Program-made: the position numbers and the translations under genes
Shown: piece after piece, positions 1 through 12,564 of the stretch
How the letters are laid out: the number at the start of each line of letters is the position of its first letter
Position numbering within the stretch: the first letter of the stretch is position 1
DNA from: Pardosa pseudoannulata
Taxonomy: Eukaryota > Arthropoda > Arachnida > Araneae > Lycosidae
Assembly (NCBI GenBank): GCA_032207245.1
Contig: CM063504.1
Span: 23,533,491 to 23,597,490, forward strand
Length of the DNA stretch: 64,000 nucleotides
Direction of reading: 5' to 3'
The notes under the pieces: generated by a model
Databases searched by the model: none
The model's input: only the letters and a program-made list of their open reading frames with translations
What the model was told of the DNA's origin: nothing

Positions 1-704
1 ATTTCATTACAAAGCAGTTGATCATAACATAACAGCTCCACTTCCAGAAAATAAGAGGAACAAATGAGCGGAAATGAAGAAAAATGCACTACAAGAATTT
101 CCTTCCTAATACTAAAGGGATCCATCCAGATATAGTGTTTACTCAGCTACTGTTATAGCTGCCCTAGACTGCTGCACTTATTTATTTTATGCATCCGTGA
201 AAGAACATTTTAGCTTTTTTGGGTCAGGATGCCTTGTTTGTTTGTAAGGAGCGCATCAGGGGTTTTCCGTGACACAAAGTACCTAGCTTGTTGAAATTAC
301 CCAATGTTACGGACAGAATTTGTAAAAGGATGTATACCCAAGAAAGGAAACAAAAGGAATGTCAGATATAGCTTCTATTTCAAATTCTTTTTCACTGAAT
401 AACTATGGTCATTTAACAGATTGTCTTTAAATTTGCAGCAGATTAAGCGTCTAGTGTCAGCTACACTTCATTGCAAAGAAATTAAAGCAACTCTTAAGAA
501 TATTCTAACCCTGTCCAATTATTGCAGAAGGTGTGCAAATTATTAAAATTTAAAGCCCAATGAATAGAACTTTCGGTTAGTTGGTGTATTTGTATTGTGA
601 GCATTCAATACGATAAAAATGGTTGTTTCAAATTTTCCTGTTGTGTTTTGTTCGATACTTTTCTGAAAGTTTTCACATAAGTTTAGAAAATATGGACGAA
701 TATT

Positions 705-705
<1 letters not shown>
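1..705. other. AT-rich DNA, no feature seen
   Basis: No open frame with a recognisable product, inverted terminal repeat or tandem structure was found here. Confidence 0.5.

Positions 706-781
<76 letters not shown>
706..781. repeat. (TA)n microsatellite
   Basis: Almost pure TA dinucleotides with one interruption (TACATA). It gives a false Ile-Tyr repeat frame on both strands. Confidence 0.95.
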
Positions 782-784
<3 letters not shown>

Positions 785-1164
785 AATTGAAATTAATCCA
801 TCCAGTAGTTAATTTTGTGGTGACGACATAACATATTAGCAAATTATACGTAATTAACTTTAAGGCATAGGCGAACAAAAAATTCATTTCCAGATACCAG
901 CCAAGTGACATGGTTAGAAAGACAGATGTCATGCTAGTGATAACCTATGGTTATTACAGTCTGGAGGAGTTAATACACAAACCTGAGAGAACTTATGCAG
1001 TTAAGTAACCCTGGACATCCAGTACCAAGTACATTGGAGATTGTGGTCATGTTACAAAAAATAAAACAAATTTTTGAAGAACAAAATAAAAATTAAATGT
1101 ACTTTCTTCTATTGAAGATTTCATATACTGCATAAAACAGAGCAAAAGAAAATGAAAATTATTT

Positions 1165-1766
1165 TTAACCCTCCGAGAGGTACACACCGAGGAAAAAAAG
1201 TCTACAAAAATAGGCTAAAGTTTTATTGTGTCAGTGACCAAAGTTTTCTATGATTTTTTACTTCACCCTTTGTCGATTAGATTGGTATACGGGAAACCCA
1301 CCCTCGTTACTGTCCCTTTACTTCCGGTTATAAATAGATATATAAATAGACATTATAGATTGTTAATTTTTAATACACATAAAGCTCGTCAAGTCTCGAA
1401 GATCATCCCATAAGAAATAATGGGTTTTAAAAGTACAAATAAAAATATTCTTATAGAGATGATTTCTATCTTTTTTACGAAAGTCATCCAAGCTATTTAA
1501 GTGGTGCAATTAGAGATACATCTGTTACCGCAAACGAAATACTTTGAAATAGAGATTTACAAAGCAATGAAAAGGCATCAGCGTCTTTGTGCCTCATAGA
1601 TTAGGTGTGCAATTCCTAAACAATCGACCTGACAGAAAACACTGACAGAAATGTACATTACATCCATTTTCGGAACGTTTTGGAGGTCGAAAGTTGTACG
1701 TGACAACCGCTTTGAAGACATCATCGGTTTGGTGGAATTGTACGTGCGAACCGCTTAGAGGGTTAA
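1165..1766. mobile_element. TTAA-flanked non-autonomous DNA transposon (piggyBac-type MITE)
   Basis: A TTAA sits at each edge (1165-1168 and 1763-1766). Just inside, the left end begins CCCTCCGAGAGGTACACAC and the right end, read inward on the minus strand, begins CCCTCTAAGCGGTTCGCAC. These agree at about two thirds of 19 positions and share the CCCT start common in piggyBac-like ends. Near the right end a motif like TGTACGTG..AACCGCTT occurs twice (about 1692 and 1741). No transposase frame is present. The TTAA target is established for piggyBac; the class assignment here is inferred from ends alone. Confidence 0.55.
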
Positions 1767-1939
1767 ATAAAAAATTATGGTATTTGAATTTTTTCTTAAT
1801 TTTTAATTCTTTTACACGAACCTATTACACAAAGCTGTTATATATCCTCTAGTTGGCTGTTATATATATTTCGCAAAATACCATAACTCAAATTTCGATG
1901 ATTCGCAAATATTTTACATTTTTGAAATATAAATTAACC

Positions 1940-2620
1940 AAGTTCGACTGTGCCTTACACGGCATTGGGATATTCGGACTTTACAGCAGTCTACAGTTAT
2001 CATATTTCATTCACTTCCCTCCCAAGCAAACTGCTCCGGGTGTGTTATCATACCATTTACATATCCACGTTATCGTCGTGTTCCGAGGAGATTAAAACAC
2101 AACCGAAAAAAAGTGTCTGCACTTTCATCGAGCCGAAAGAACAGGGTAAATCACCCGCACATGACTGACTCTTCATCTTGGGATGTGACAGTGATGTCCT
2201 TGAAAACTACCAACAACAACACGCAGGTGCGGCAGTTTACCGGGTGGTAGTAAATAAAATAAACGAAAGAAATGAAAAAATATCCTTACTGCAGGTAATT
2301 GATTTCCTGGAAAGCCGGGGGAGGGCTTTTTAAAAGCCCGTGGTCCTCTTCCTACGGCAGTGGCCGGCTTGTGGGGTTTTTTATATAACCGGGGTGGAAG
2401 AGGGGTTGGGAGGGAAGAGAAGAGCTAAGTGTGGGGTCTGGTGTTTGAGACGATAGGAAATGGGAGATTTCGAACACGTGCAATGGGTCTGCACGAGTGA
2501 GGTAATGTGCACGGAGTCTGGAGTTCGAGGGGGAAGCGTGAGATCACGTAAATGGCAAGGGGGATTTCATTTTAAACGCTCGATTAATTTGTGTCTGACT
2601 AGGGGGTTTTATTTGAAAGT
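1940..2620. other. GC-elevated segment, possible promoter or exon region
   Basis: Base composition is clearly richer in G and C than the surroundings, with G-rich runs at 2320-2560. A TATA-like TTATATAA lies at about 2374-2381, followed by a purine-rich stretch. A short frame then begins at the ATG at 2460 (Met-Gly-Asp-Phe-Glu-His-Val) and meets a GAG/GTAATG splice-donor-like site at about 2501. An E-box, CACGTG, lies inside it. I do not recognise the peptide. This could be a host promoter plus first exon, or the end of an unrecognised repeat. Confidence 0.25.
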
Positions 2621-2699
2621 ATTTTATCCCTGCAGAATAATCTCCTTAAAAGTTTCAGTAGGGGTAGGTTACTTACTTTTTTAATAACTATAGGCTTAA

Positions 2700-3097
2700 C
2701 TCTATTTTTATTGAAAGAGAAGTAACATTATTTAATCTCACAAACATGAGGTGCAAATACATTATATGTAACATATAATTTATATTCTGGTTGTGTGTCA
2801 CTTTATTGAAGGGAATACTTGGAAGTCACTTCTTTAAACGTTGTTATGTCATAACAGCTCTTAAGGAAGGGAAAGCCATAATTAAACATTTGAGCTAGGA
2901 ATAATTCAATAATTTTGTGGGTGTTAGCATAGAACGGTTACCCTAAATATAAATTAGAACATACCCATCACATTAGCAACATAAACTTGTAAAAAAAAAA
3001 AGAAAAATATGGAAGTATAAAAAGATATTTTTCTAACAAAAAACAAAAATTTTATGTACTACAAAATAGTTTTTCGATCATTATTATTTTGAAAGCT
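2700..3097. other. AT-rich DNA, no feature seen
   Basis: Only homopolymer A/T runs and simple AT-rich sequence are visible. Confidence 0.5.
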
Positions 3098-4034
3098 TTA
3101 AGGTATCCGTCTGCGTTCGGAGAACTTTTCTCTTTAAACATAGAAACTAGTTCATGTTTTTACATTTTTAGATTTATTTTTTTATGTTATCATAAAGAAT
3201 TGGACTTAAAAAATTTATTCCTGGAGAAGTTTTTATAAAATTTCTAATAAATGAAGAAAATTTAGTAAAAAAATTAGGTTTTTTCAAAAAGTCTAATTTT
3301 TTAATAAATTAAATTATTCCAATATTTTTTAACGCAACACCTTTCTTATACACTGGACTAGTGATTCACCTAATATCTTTGCTTAATTTATATTTGGTAA
3401 AACTTTTTGGTTCTTCAAAATCATACACAATGAATTTTTAATGAATTTTTATTTCTATAAGTGTAACACCATTAAAAATTATCCAAATTTAAAGTTTTTA
3501 GGTTATTTACTAGTAAATACTATCAAAAGCATTCATAATAATTTTCAACAAAATATTTTAAGAACTTTTTGAGAAATCACATTTCAAGTTTCAACATTTT
3601 ATTAAAAATACCATTCTGAGAAAAATGCATTTGAAGTTTATGAAAGCAACTTTAACTATTAAAAAATTAAAATACATGTTTAAAATTCCCCACACTTTCT
3701 TGATTCAAAACTTTCTAATTGCCAAGTTGCTAATTATTAAAAATACTAGAAAAATGTTTAAATTAATCTTCTTGAAAATTTAAAAAGTTTTGTCCAAAAA
3801 ATGCTCTTTAAAAGGCTTTAAATTCACAACTTCCGGTTCCGAAGTCGCTACTTCCGTTTTGTTTTGACAGCTGTCACTGATGTTTAAAAAGCTGTAACTT
3901 TTCTTTAAAATGCCGTAGAGACAAAACAAAAACAGATTTAGAAGCCTAAAAGTTGAAATTTTACAATACAGAAATAAAAAAAAATTATGATTTTTGGCAA
4001 AAAATGACGTTTTTAACGTAGACGGATACCTTAA
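3098..4034. mobile_element. TTAA-flanked inverted-repeat element
   Basis: The element is bounded by TTAA on both sides (3098-3101 and 4031-4034). Its ends are near-perfect inverted repeats: GGTATCCGTCTGCGTT on the left, and GGTATCCGTCTACGTT on the right read on the other strand, one mismatch in 16. The 929-bp interior is AT-rich and has no transposase frame, so this is a non-autonomous copy. TTAA targets are known for piggyBac and for some Sola elements; the ends do not decide between them. Confidence 0.75.
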
Positions 4035-6284
4035 AATTGATTTTATTTTCTCTTAAGAATTATACAGAGTAAAATATAGAGGAGAGGACAAGAGACTGCT
4101 TGAATAGATATCGCAAGAGAATTGTAAATGTCTAATCGCTGAAATTAAAGTCAATGGAATGCATTTGAAATGATGAATCTCATTTCTCCACACGCTGACA
4201 TTTGCACAAATTTGAATGCAAAATAGGTAGCTTCTATTGAAATCCCCTGTCAATTATATGTAGTATATGGACCAGATATAATAAACAAGTAGATGATTTA
4301 TCATTGTTTTCTGGTATTTTTCAAAAGTTAGGCAAAATATCTATTGTTGGGCCCAGTCATATGTCATCGATGACGTCATTTAACCCCACAGTCCCGATCT
4401 ATCTCACAGCGATTTTCCCTTGCTCTCGCAACTGAAAAAATATTTTATATCACTACAGGCCTACAGACAATTTTGAAATGCTGGCTCATATCTTAGGCTG
4501 CAGATTTGTATTACAAAACTTATCCGACGGTATGAAAAGTGCAAAAATTCTAATATTTATGTGAGAAATAGCCTTGTTATTACTGTTACATTTTTATAAA
4601 TTCCCAGTTTTTTTTAATACAATTTTTTGGCCTAAATAGATATTTCATTTGAAATGATAAAAACGGAAATGTTTCATGGTTACAACATTTCCTTTGCTTC
4701 ATGCAAAAATATAAAAAACAAAGAAATAAGTAATTGGAGTTTTGTGAACTTGAAATCAATATATAGAATAGTTTTTTTATTATTATTTAGTATGTTTCGC
4801 TAATTTTCAACAACTTTAATTCTAATACTATAATAAAGTGAGTGTATATAGTGAGATAATATGTTAAAGTGATAACTGCTTATTAAGCAATTTAATGACT
4901 TGAAGTCAACATGTCTAATAGTTTTTTTTATTATTATTTCGAGTGTGTTAAAATTTTTAACACCTTTGAGTATAACTCCTTTAAGGGTAAAATTTAAGGT
5001 ATTTTGCTTTTATTTTAATTAAAATTTTATTTATGGCTTTATACATGCCATTAGGTGATTTTATATAGTTTGTTTGAAACAGTAATAATTTTTTAAACAT
5101 TCTAAAAATATAAGAATATTAAAATCGCTTTTTTATTGTTTAAATTGATGACTCCTTCATTTAACGGAACATCCTAGTAAAACGAAGAAATTTTCAACTA
5201 AAGAAATTTTACTTTAGTTTAGGTCTTTCCAAACAAAACACTTGACTTTCAAAGATAGAACATCATTATTTATCCATTCTATTTAAATCATGTATACATT
5301 AATCAATATATCGGTTGTATAAACAGCAGTCATCACTCTTTTATTTTTTATAAATTAATCATAAGTTTTTAAGGTATTGACGCATGCTACCGGAGATTTT
5401 CTGATAATCATTGTTCATCAATCCATCATTCGTTGGGAATTTAATCATTTCATCTCTGTTTGGAGACGAAATCATTAAAAATCAATTATTTGATCGTAAT
5501 AACATTAATCAGTAAAGTTTGTAATTCTAGCTTATATTGAAGAATAACATGAAATCCATACGAGTTACAAGCATGTAAACAGGTCTCTAAATCTTTTATT
5601 TGATCTCGTGATGAAAGAAAACAGATTTTGTTTTGTTACCTGTTTTTGAAAATTAGAACTTAGTTTTATCAGCATTTATAGAGTTCAATACTTTCTAGAA
5701 AGTTCAAAAGGATTAAGATAATAGCACACAAGTAAAAAATGTTTTGTTTTTATGAAAGTTACTTTAGGCTTTTCCGCTAATTCTATAAGTGTAATAATGG
5801 CATGAACAAATTGGTAGTAAGTACATACAGACATGCATACTTATTTTATATCTGTGGGTATGTTTACAAATTCGGCTGAAATAAAACATTAGTTCATTTA
5901 ACCTTTCCGTGACGGGATGTTTCTTCATGTTTGTAAAGATACAGACTGGAGTCTTAGGTTCAGTGCTTTCCCTTATAAGCAAACTCTTTGATGTTACCAC
6001 TTACTATGACAATAAGGAGGAGAGAAGAAATAAATGTCATTTTCAGAATGGTGTATTAAAATAACCTTAAGAAAACATGACAGATAAAAGAAGTGTTTGT
6101 CCCGTACGAGAGAATAAGTGAACAGCGGGGAAATAATTTGCCTGGTTCACATTTCAACTAAGTTTGTACTTTTGAGACTTACATAGCTAGGTTGAAATAT
6201 CAACCACCCGTTGGCAAAAGATTAAATATGGTTCTACAAACCTATGATCTTGAATTATTGATTACGCCAGTTGTTCCCATGATC
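4035..6284. other. AT-rich DNA, no gene recognised
   Basis: A weak local duplication is visible: the phrase around GTTTTTTTATTATTATTT at about 4770 recurs at about 4922 with similar flanks. Short frames here have no recognisable domain. Confidence 0.4.
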
Positions 6285-6285
6285 A

Positions 6286-6460
6286 GGTTTGGAGTGTGAC
6301 GGTCTATTGTATTGCTCCATGAGGGCTAGAGACTGGGACCTACTGCCAAAAGTCGATTCTGTACGGCTATGGACATCCCATATGAGAAGTGGGATTCGAA
6401 CTCCTGGACTCTGGAACTAAAGACCAGTGTCTTAACCGTTCGGCTATCTTCCGGCACTCG
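6286..6460 (-). mobile_element. tRNA-derived SINE, family 1
   Basis: On the minus strand the element starts AGCCGAACGGTTAAGACACTGG, a tRNA-like 5' part. It has a pol III B-box-like GAGTTCGAATCCC (complement of 6391-6403). The tail reads CAGTAGGTCCCAGTCTCTAGCCCTCATGGAGCAA and then ACTCCAAACC. The same tail recurs at 14.45, 16.8, 50.3, 55.1 and 55.7 kb, which shows a dispersed family and not a tRNA gene. Confidence 0.75.
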
Positions 6461-6464
6461 TAAT

Positions 6465-8238
6465 AAAGAAGAAAGATCAGTAGTTTGGGATCATTACTGT
6501 CAAATTTGATATGTTTGAAGTCCAACTATTCCTGAAAACCCTACTCAAATTCATTTGAAGGTGGTTCCAAATATTCATAGCAACAGTATTAACTGTTATT
6601 TCAAAAATATATAAAAACTTTATTACTATAGAAATTATTTTATTTAATTTTGAGTTGTACTTCAATAAAAGACAGATATTAACAGTAGGTAAGATGAATG
6701 AAAGTATATATAAATTTGCTTAAAATACCGAAAAATTAGCAGAAGCATAAATCTAATTTTGAAATAGCAACATCTAAGGAAATCTTTATTAGATTATATT
6801 TCTTTCAAGTATTGATTATTCTAAGATGATAAAATTTGCTTTTTAAAATAAAATTTTATAGCACATTTAATAATTTGCATTATTTCAAATTTTCACAAAC
6901 AATTTCCCTTTGATGTTAAATATAAATTCCTGGAAACCTTTCTTGGAGCATTTTTCGAAGTATTCCGTTCTCAGGAGGGGAAGTTAATTTAAACGCCATT
7001 CTCTAAAGACCGATACTAAGCGTAATCAAGCAAAATTCTCACGTAAAACCAAAAATGTCTGAGAGTTGTCCACGTTTCTACAGGAACCACACAGACTATT
7101 CTAGAAGCATCACATCTGCGATACCACTCTACTTAAGCTATATATCCATATTCTCGCATGGTTAAGCTATTGTCATGGTTTAAAATTTCGATTATTTGTA
7201 AAATTCCCGAGGAAGAACTTAGTTTAAGCTGCTAATATAGCAATATATTTAATTTAATATTATTGTCTAATCTAAATAATATTAAATGCATCCTTTTAGT
7301 ATGTTGGTCATAATTTTCATTAAGTCCCGTGACCTCTTCTAATAATAATAATATATTTTGAATAACTTGACACTAAATCTGTACAAAACCTTAGTTAAAA
7401 ATCTCATTAAAATATGAAATATGAATAAATTTACTCTTCACACGTTTCTAATACAACAATGTATTTTGTATAAGTTGCTAATGCAGCAATGTATTTTATC
7501 GAAATATAATCTGTGATATGAATAACATTCAGCGCATCTCAAGCTTTAAGTATTTTTTACTCAATTTTCAATAAAAATTTTCATTATACCTCTCAACCTC
7601 TCTCATGACTATACTATATTTTGAATAATCTCACATTAAATCTACAACAGGCCTTAGTTGGAAATCTTATCGATTACCACGAATAAACAAATTTATTGAT
7701 CTTCGACAACATACACCAGCTGTGCTGAGGAATTCATATTCGATGTTTCTGTATTTCTGTTTGTCTGACACCCACTAAGACACTAATAAACTGGTTTTTG
7801 ATTTAGTAGACATAAATTTATAATCCAATATATTGTGCAGCATTAAAAAATTCTAGTTATAAGAGTGTAATATCAGCGTACATCTATAGTTTTTTCCTTA
7901 ATTTTTCAGAATGTATTTTGTTTTGTTTTTCAATCACTCAATCAGTCTTTCTTAATATTTTATTTTTGTTATTCTCACGTTCCACGTTTAGTACGATCAC
8001 CATCATAAGGGACCTATAGATTGAAAATCACTGTATTAATTCATTCTATACATGAGTGGTGTCTAAAGGCAGTCAGTCTAACGGTAAACTTTTATCCGAT
8101 CATGGAAGCAATCTCAAAATGTATAATAAATTTGTTCAATATTAAATGCATAGCTTAAAAAATAGACCTGATACTCTTCAATTAATATTAGAAATTTTTT
8201 TTGTTTTAAATATAATTAGTTTTTTTTCTATATTATAT
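6465..8238. other. AT-rich DNA, no feature seen
   Basis: No coding or repeat structure could be supported apart from simple AT-rich sequence. Confidence 0.45.
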
Positions 8239-9665
8239 TTTTCTAGATAATACTGCACGACAATAAATCTAATATTTATTGATAATCTAGTTCTCTATAT
8301 AAATGTTCTAGCTGTGGTGAAATACTGCCCGACAATAAATCATGAAATATATCTTGAATAAATCTAGTTATTTTTTCTATTATAAATAGTTTTTCTAGCT
8401 GTGGTGATAATAGTGCACGACAATAAATCATGAAATATAAATTGATTACATCTAGTTCTTTTTTCTATATTAAATGTTTTTCTAGCCGTGGTGATAATAC
8501 TGCCCGACAATAAATCATGAAATATATCTTGAATAAATCTAGTTATTTTTTCTATTAAATGTTTTTCTAGCCGTGGTGATAATACTGCCCGACAATAAAT
8601 CATGAAATATATCTTGAATAAATCTAGTTTATTTTCTATATTCAATATTTTTCTAGCTGTGGTGACAATAGTGCACGACAATAAATCGTGAAATATATCT
8701 TTCATTGCTTATTAAAAATTAATCTAGTTCTTTTCTCTGTATGAGATGTTTTTCTAGCCGTGGTGATAATAGTGCACGACAATAAATCATGAAACATATT
8801 GAATAAATCTAGTTCTTTTTTCTATATTAAATGTTTTTCTATCCGTGGTGATAATAGTGCATGACAATAAATCATGAAATATATAGTGAATAAATCTAGT
8901 TCTGTTTTCTATAATGAATATTTTTCTAGCTGTGGTGATAATAGTGCACGACAATAAATCATGAAATATGTATTGAATAAATCTAGTTCTTTTTTCTATA
9001 ATGAATGTTTTTCTAGCTGTGGTGATAATAGTGCACGACAATAAACCATGATATATGTATTGAATAAATCTAGTTCCTTTTTCTATAATGAATTTTTTTC
9101 TAGCTGTGGTGATAATAGTGAACGACAATAAATCATGAAATATGTATTGAATAAATCTAGTTCTTTTTTCTATAATGAATGTTTTTCTAGCTGTGGTGAT
9201 AATAGTGCACGACAATAAACCATGAAACATATTGAATAAATCTAGTTCTTTTTTCTATATTAAATGTTTTTCTAGCTGTGATGATAATAGTGCACGACAA
9301 TAAATCATGAAATATGTATTGAATAAATCTAGTTCTTTTTTCTATATTAAATGTTTTTCTAGATGTGGTGATAATAGTGCACGACAATAAATCATGAAAT
9401 ATGTATTGAATAAATCTAGTTCTTTTTTCTATATTAAATGTTTTTCTATCCGTGGTGATAATAGTGCGTGACAATAAATCATGAAATATATATTGAATAA
9501 ATCTGGTTCTTTTTTCTATATTAAATGCTTTTCTAGCTGTGGTGATAATAGTCCACGACAATAAATCACGAAATATATCTTTCATTGCTTATTAAAAATA
9601 AATCTAGTATTTTTCTCTATATTAAATATTTTTCTAGCCGTGGTGATAATAGTGAGCTGCAATAA
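8239..9665. repeat. 87-bp minisatellite, about 16-17 copies
   Basis: A unit containing TTTTTCTAGCTGTGGTGATA, then ATAGTGCACGACAATAAATCATG, repeats with exact 87-bp spacing over much of the array (key GTGCACG-type sites at 8944, 9031, 9118, 9205). Because 87 is 29 codons, the minus strand keeps long open frames made of a 29-residue repeat (FHDLLSCTIITTARKTF and variants). These are a by-product of the period and I do not call them genes. Two units, ending near 8698 and 9583, carry an extra segment TTTCATTGCTTATTAAAAAT, about ten units apart, which hints at higher-order duplication. Unit 1 at the left edge is the most diverged. Confidence 0.95.
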
Positions 9666-9669
9666 ATTT

Positions 9670-11600
9670 ATCATCGAATGTACTGATATATAAATCGAAT
9701 GAAATGACGGTACTGACTAGTGGAAGATTCCATGTTTAAAGAAATGGATCTCAAAGGAGGGAAAATGACAAAGCGCATCGAGGGATAAAGAGGGATTCGT
9801 TTTACAAAAGAGAAAAAAAAAAGAATAGGAGAATGAAGGCATTGTCATTTGAAATAGGATTGTCCCTCAGAGTATTTAAAAGATAAAGAATTGCTGATAA
9901 AAGCATTCGATAGTTTATTTTTTATGATGTAGTTAATGAAATTCGAGTAGAAGGAATCAAGTAACTATATATTGGTAGAAATGCTGTTTGAAGGAATGAA
10001 AGAGTAAAACTCAAAAATATATAAACAGAACTATACATAAATTATTTAATTGATATTTATACCGGTATCAAGAGTGTACTGGATATCAACAAGAAAAATG
10101 AACATCATTTAAGAAATCTTTTCTGAAAAATTGGAAGTTTCATGAAATTATAATCCTTTAAAAAATTAGGATTTAATGACTAATCTATAAAAAATATAAA
10201 AATATATATTTATCATCTAAATTTTGCTAAAACATTTTAGTAATAGTTTTTATATTCTAGAATAAGTACAGACATGTAAATACTTCCGATGAAAGCCACA
10301 AAACTAAAAAGTAAATAAAGTACGACTATGAGAATGTGAATCTTAAATGTATCTTCTATTGCATCAATCAATAAATAATTTCAGAATATAAATCCATAAT
10401 ATTGGAATAGATTATCAAGGATTTGTTTTAACTAAACAATTTCTTACTGCAGAGTAAATATAAAATAACATACACTCACAAATCATATTACAAAAGTTAA
10501 TGATATTCGTTGAAAATTATAGAGCTTTATAAAATTGTAGCGTGTATGGGCAGCTGCTAGAGTTTTTGCTGCTGCCCATTCACGCAGTTCCACCAAAAAG
10601 GGTAGGAAGAGAGAGAGTTCCACCAAAAAGGGTATAAAGGCCCAAAAATACCACCCGAAGCTCGAAAAAACTTCAGAATTAAAAAAAGCAACGCATAATA
10701 AAAGTGTCATGTTCAAAAGAAAAGGACATAAAATTGAATATGAAAATGAAAGTTAATAATGTTAATGCAGATTTTTGGTTCTAGTTCGAACAGCGTTTTC
10801 GTACAAACATTTTTCCTCTGTAGACAGTCGCCTACTTGCCTATCGCTTAAGTCTGGACCTGTGTATATAAATGGCGAACTTTTTACGTTGATGTCTGGTT
10901 TCAAGTTGTATGATTGACTGTCAATATGCTATTTGGGAGAATTAATCGAAATGTTCGCAGACTTGAGAAATATTGCTCTTTTCTATTCTGGAATAGAAAT
11001 AAAACCGAAGTATTTATATAGAGAGGAGAGAGTCAAATCCGAAATCCAGAATTCTCGTCGCCAGAAGCCTCGTCGATCCAGAATTTCGGATTTTTCTAGA
11101 TTTACAATGTTTAAAACATTGTAAATTTTTTCTACTGAAAAAAAACTATTTCCTAAGAATCTTTCTTCCTAACAATTCACGAACTAATGTACATGTTATG
11201 TCCGAAATACTTTTGCAGCAATTAAAAGATACGTGTAAATCTTCAACCCCAAGATATAGAATGGAGATGTGAAATTACTAATATGGGTTCGAATTTGTAA
11301 TTACCACTACTTTAATTCTATAACATTCATCTATTATCATTGTATTATGTTATCTTTGATGTCTGCTTGAACGGACCCTCTGTTTTCTTCTCTTCTATGC
11401 TTACTTCCGTAAGCATATGAAGTGGGGGAACTTGACATTTGAAACAAATAAAATATGGAAAGCTCTCCATTTGGAAACCGCTATAAGATTTGTTGTTATT
11501 GTTGCTGATGCCATTCCTACAAGCCAATACCGTGTGTGCCAGAGGCTGCTCGGATTAAGACCAAAGGATGCACCTCTCATTTGAAAGATCACCGTTAGTT
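9670..11600. other. AT-rich DNA with a small G/C-richer patch
   Basis: Most of this is featureless. At 10547-10577 there is an inverted repeat GGGCAGC...GCTGCCC, next to a 30-bp-spaced direct repeat of GTTCCACCAAAAAGGGTA (10587 and 10617). No protein family was recognised in the short frames. Confidence 0.4.
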
Positions 11601-11604
11601 TAAA

Positions 11605-11865
11605 AGATGGACGCTCGAAGTAGGTCCTCGTAATTTAGAACCAGATTACCCCTAAGCTTATCCTACAACCTCCAGACTTAATGTTTGGGAACTTAAAAGA
11701 CATTGAAACCACGGTATTTGATATGCCTTAATCATAAACAATGAGCACAGTGAGTTTTTGTCCGAATCGAGTCCCGAATTCGTAATCCTCCGGCTACTAA
11801 ATAGCTATTTTTGCCGACTGAGCAACCGAGGCACGTTAAAAGAGTACAAGGGCTGACTATCCGTT
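11605..11865 (-). mobile_element. Diverged tRNA-derived SINE, family 2
   Basis: On the minus strand it begins with a tRNA-like GTTGCTCAGTCGGCAAAA and contains a B-box-like GGGACTCGATTC. The far end (CTAAATTACGAGGACC on the minus strand) matches the 3' part of the copies at 54.1, 54.7 and 59.0 kb. It is old and has lost much of the middle. Confidence 0.5.
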
Positions 11866-11965
11866 TTTAGAAATTGGTAATTATTACACATAAATTATAT
11901 ATAATTATTAAATATTATACGTAGATAAAGAATAAATAAGAGGAAAATCCTATTTTAAATCATAA

Positions 11966-12563
11966 TACGTAGAATTTTGATCGAACTGGGACCGAACCTA
12001 CTTCGGATAATCGAAATTTTCGGATAATCGACAATTCATCAATAATCATCCAGTTTATTATGTAGTATCATCTTTGGTGCAATAACATTCGATTGTTCTG
12101 GGAGTCTGCATTATGATCTTCCAAATTTCGAAATGGGGTGTGATTTTGTTTAGATCAGGGATATTTGAAATTGGGGAAGAGTACATTAATACCGAGAATT
12201 GTGCTTGCGAGAAAAAAATTCTAAAAAAAAAAGGGAATTTCAAAATATTTATCTGCACCCGTAATTTGGAAAGGACGGCTTGCATACAAAAGGAATGTGG
12301 GAAAAAAGAAAACTTTAAAAATGCATATTTGTAAAGAGAAAATGTTGGATGATAGTAGAAAGTGAAAAAGAAAGTGAAGAGGAAACCGACTTCGGTTAAC
12401 GGAGAGTTTCATACAAAAGGAATGTAGAAAAAAAAACTTTAAAGATGCATGTTTCTAAACAGAAAATTTGTATGATAGTAGAAAATGAAAATATAACGAA
12501 ACCGACTTCGGTTAACGGAGAGGTTTGGTTAATCGAGGTTCGGATAATCGAAGTTCTACTGTA
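11966..12563. mobile_element. pogo/Tigger-like non-autonomous element
   Basis: The right end, read inward on the minus strand, is CAGTAGAACTTCGATTATCC after a TA. The left end, after a TA at 11966, is a damaged version (CGTAGAATTTTGATCGAACT). Further GGATAATCGA motifs sit inside both ends. CAGT.GAACCTCGATT-type ends with a TA target are known for pogo/Tigger elements. The interior has an about 115-bp imperfect tandem duplication, each half ending in ACCGACTTCGGTTAACGGAG (about 12385 and 12500). No intact transposase remains; class is inferred from the ends. Confidence 0.6.
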
Positions 12564-12564
12564 T

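Noticed and set aside
8364..9585. Long minus-strand frames with a 29-residue repeat
   Set aside because: They follow from an 87-bp tandem repeat whose period is a multiple of three; there is no start context, domain or non-repeat part.
8239..9665. Regular repeats resembling a CRISPR array
   Set aside because: The whole 87-bp unit repeats, with no unique spacers, in a eukaryotic context.
10547..10640. Small inverted and direct repeats (GGGCAGC/GCTGCCC; GTTCCACCAAAAAGGGTA twice)
   Set aside because: Too short and without flanking duplication to name an element.
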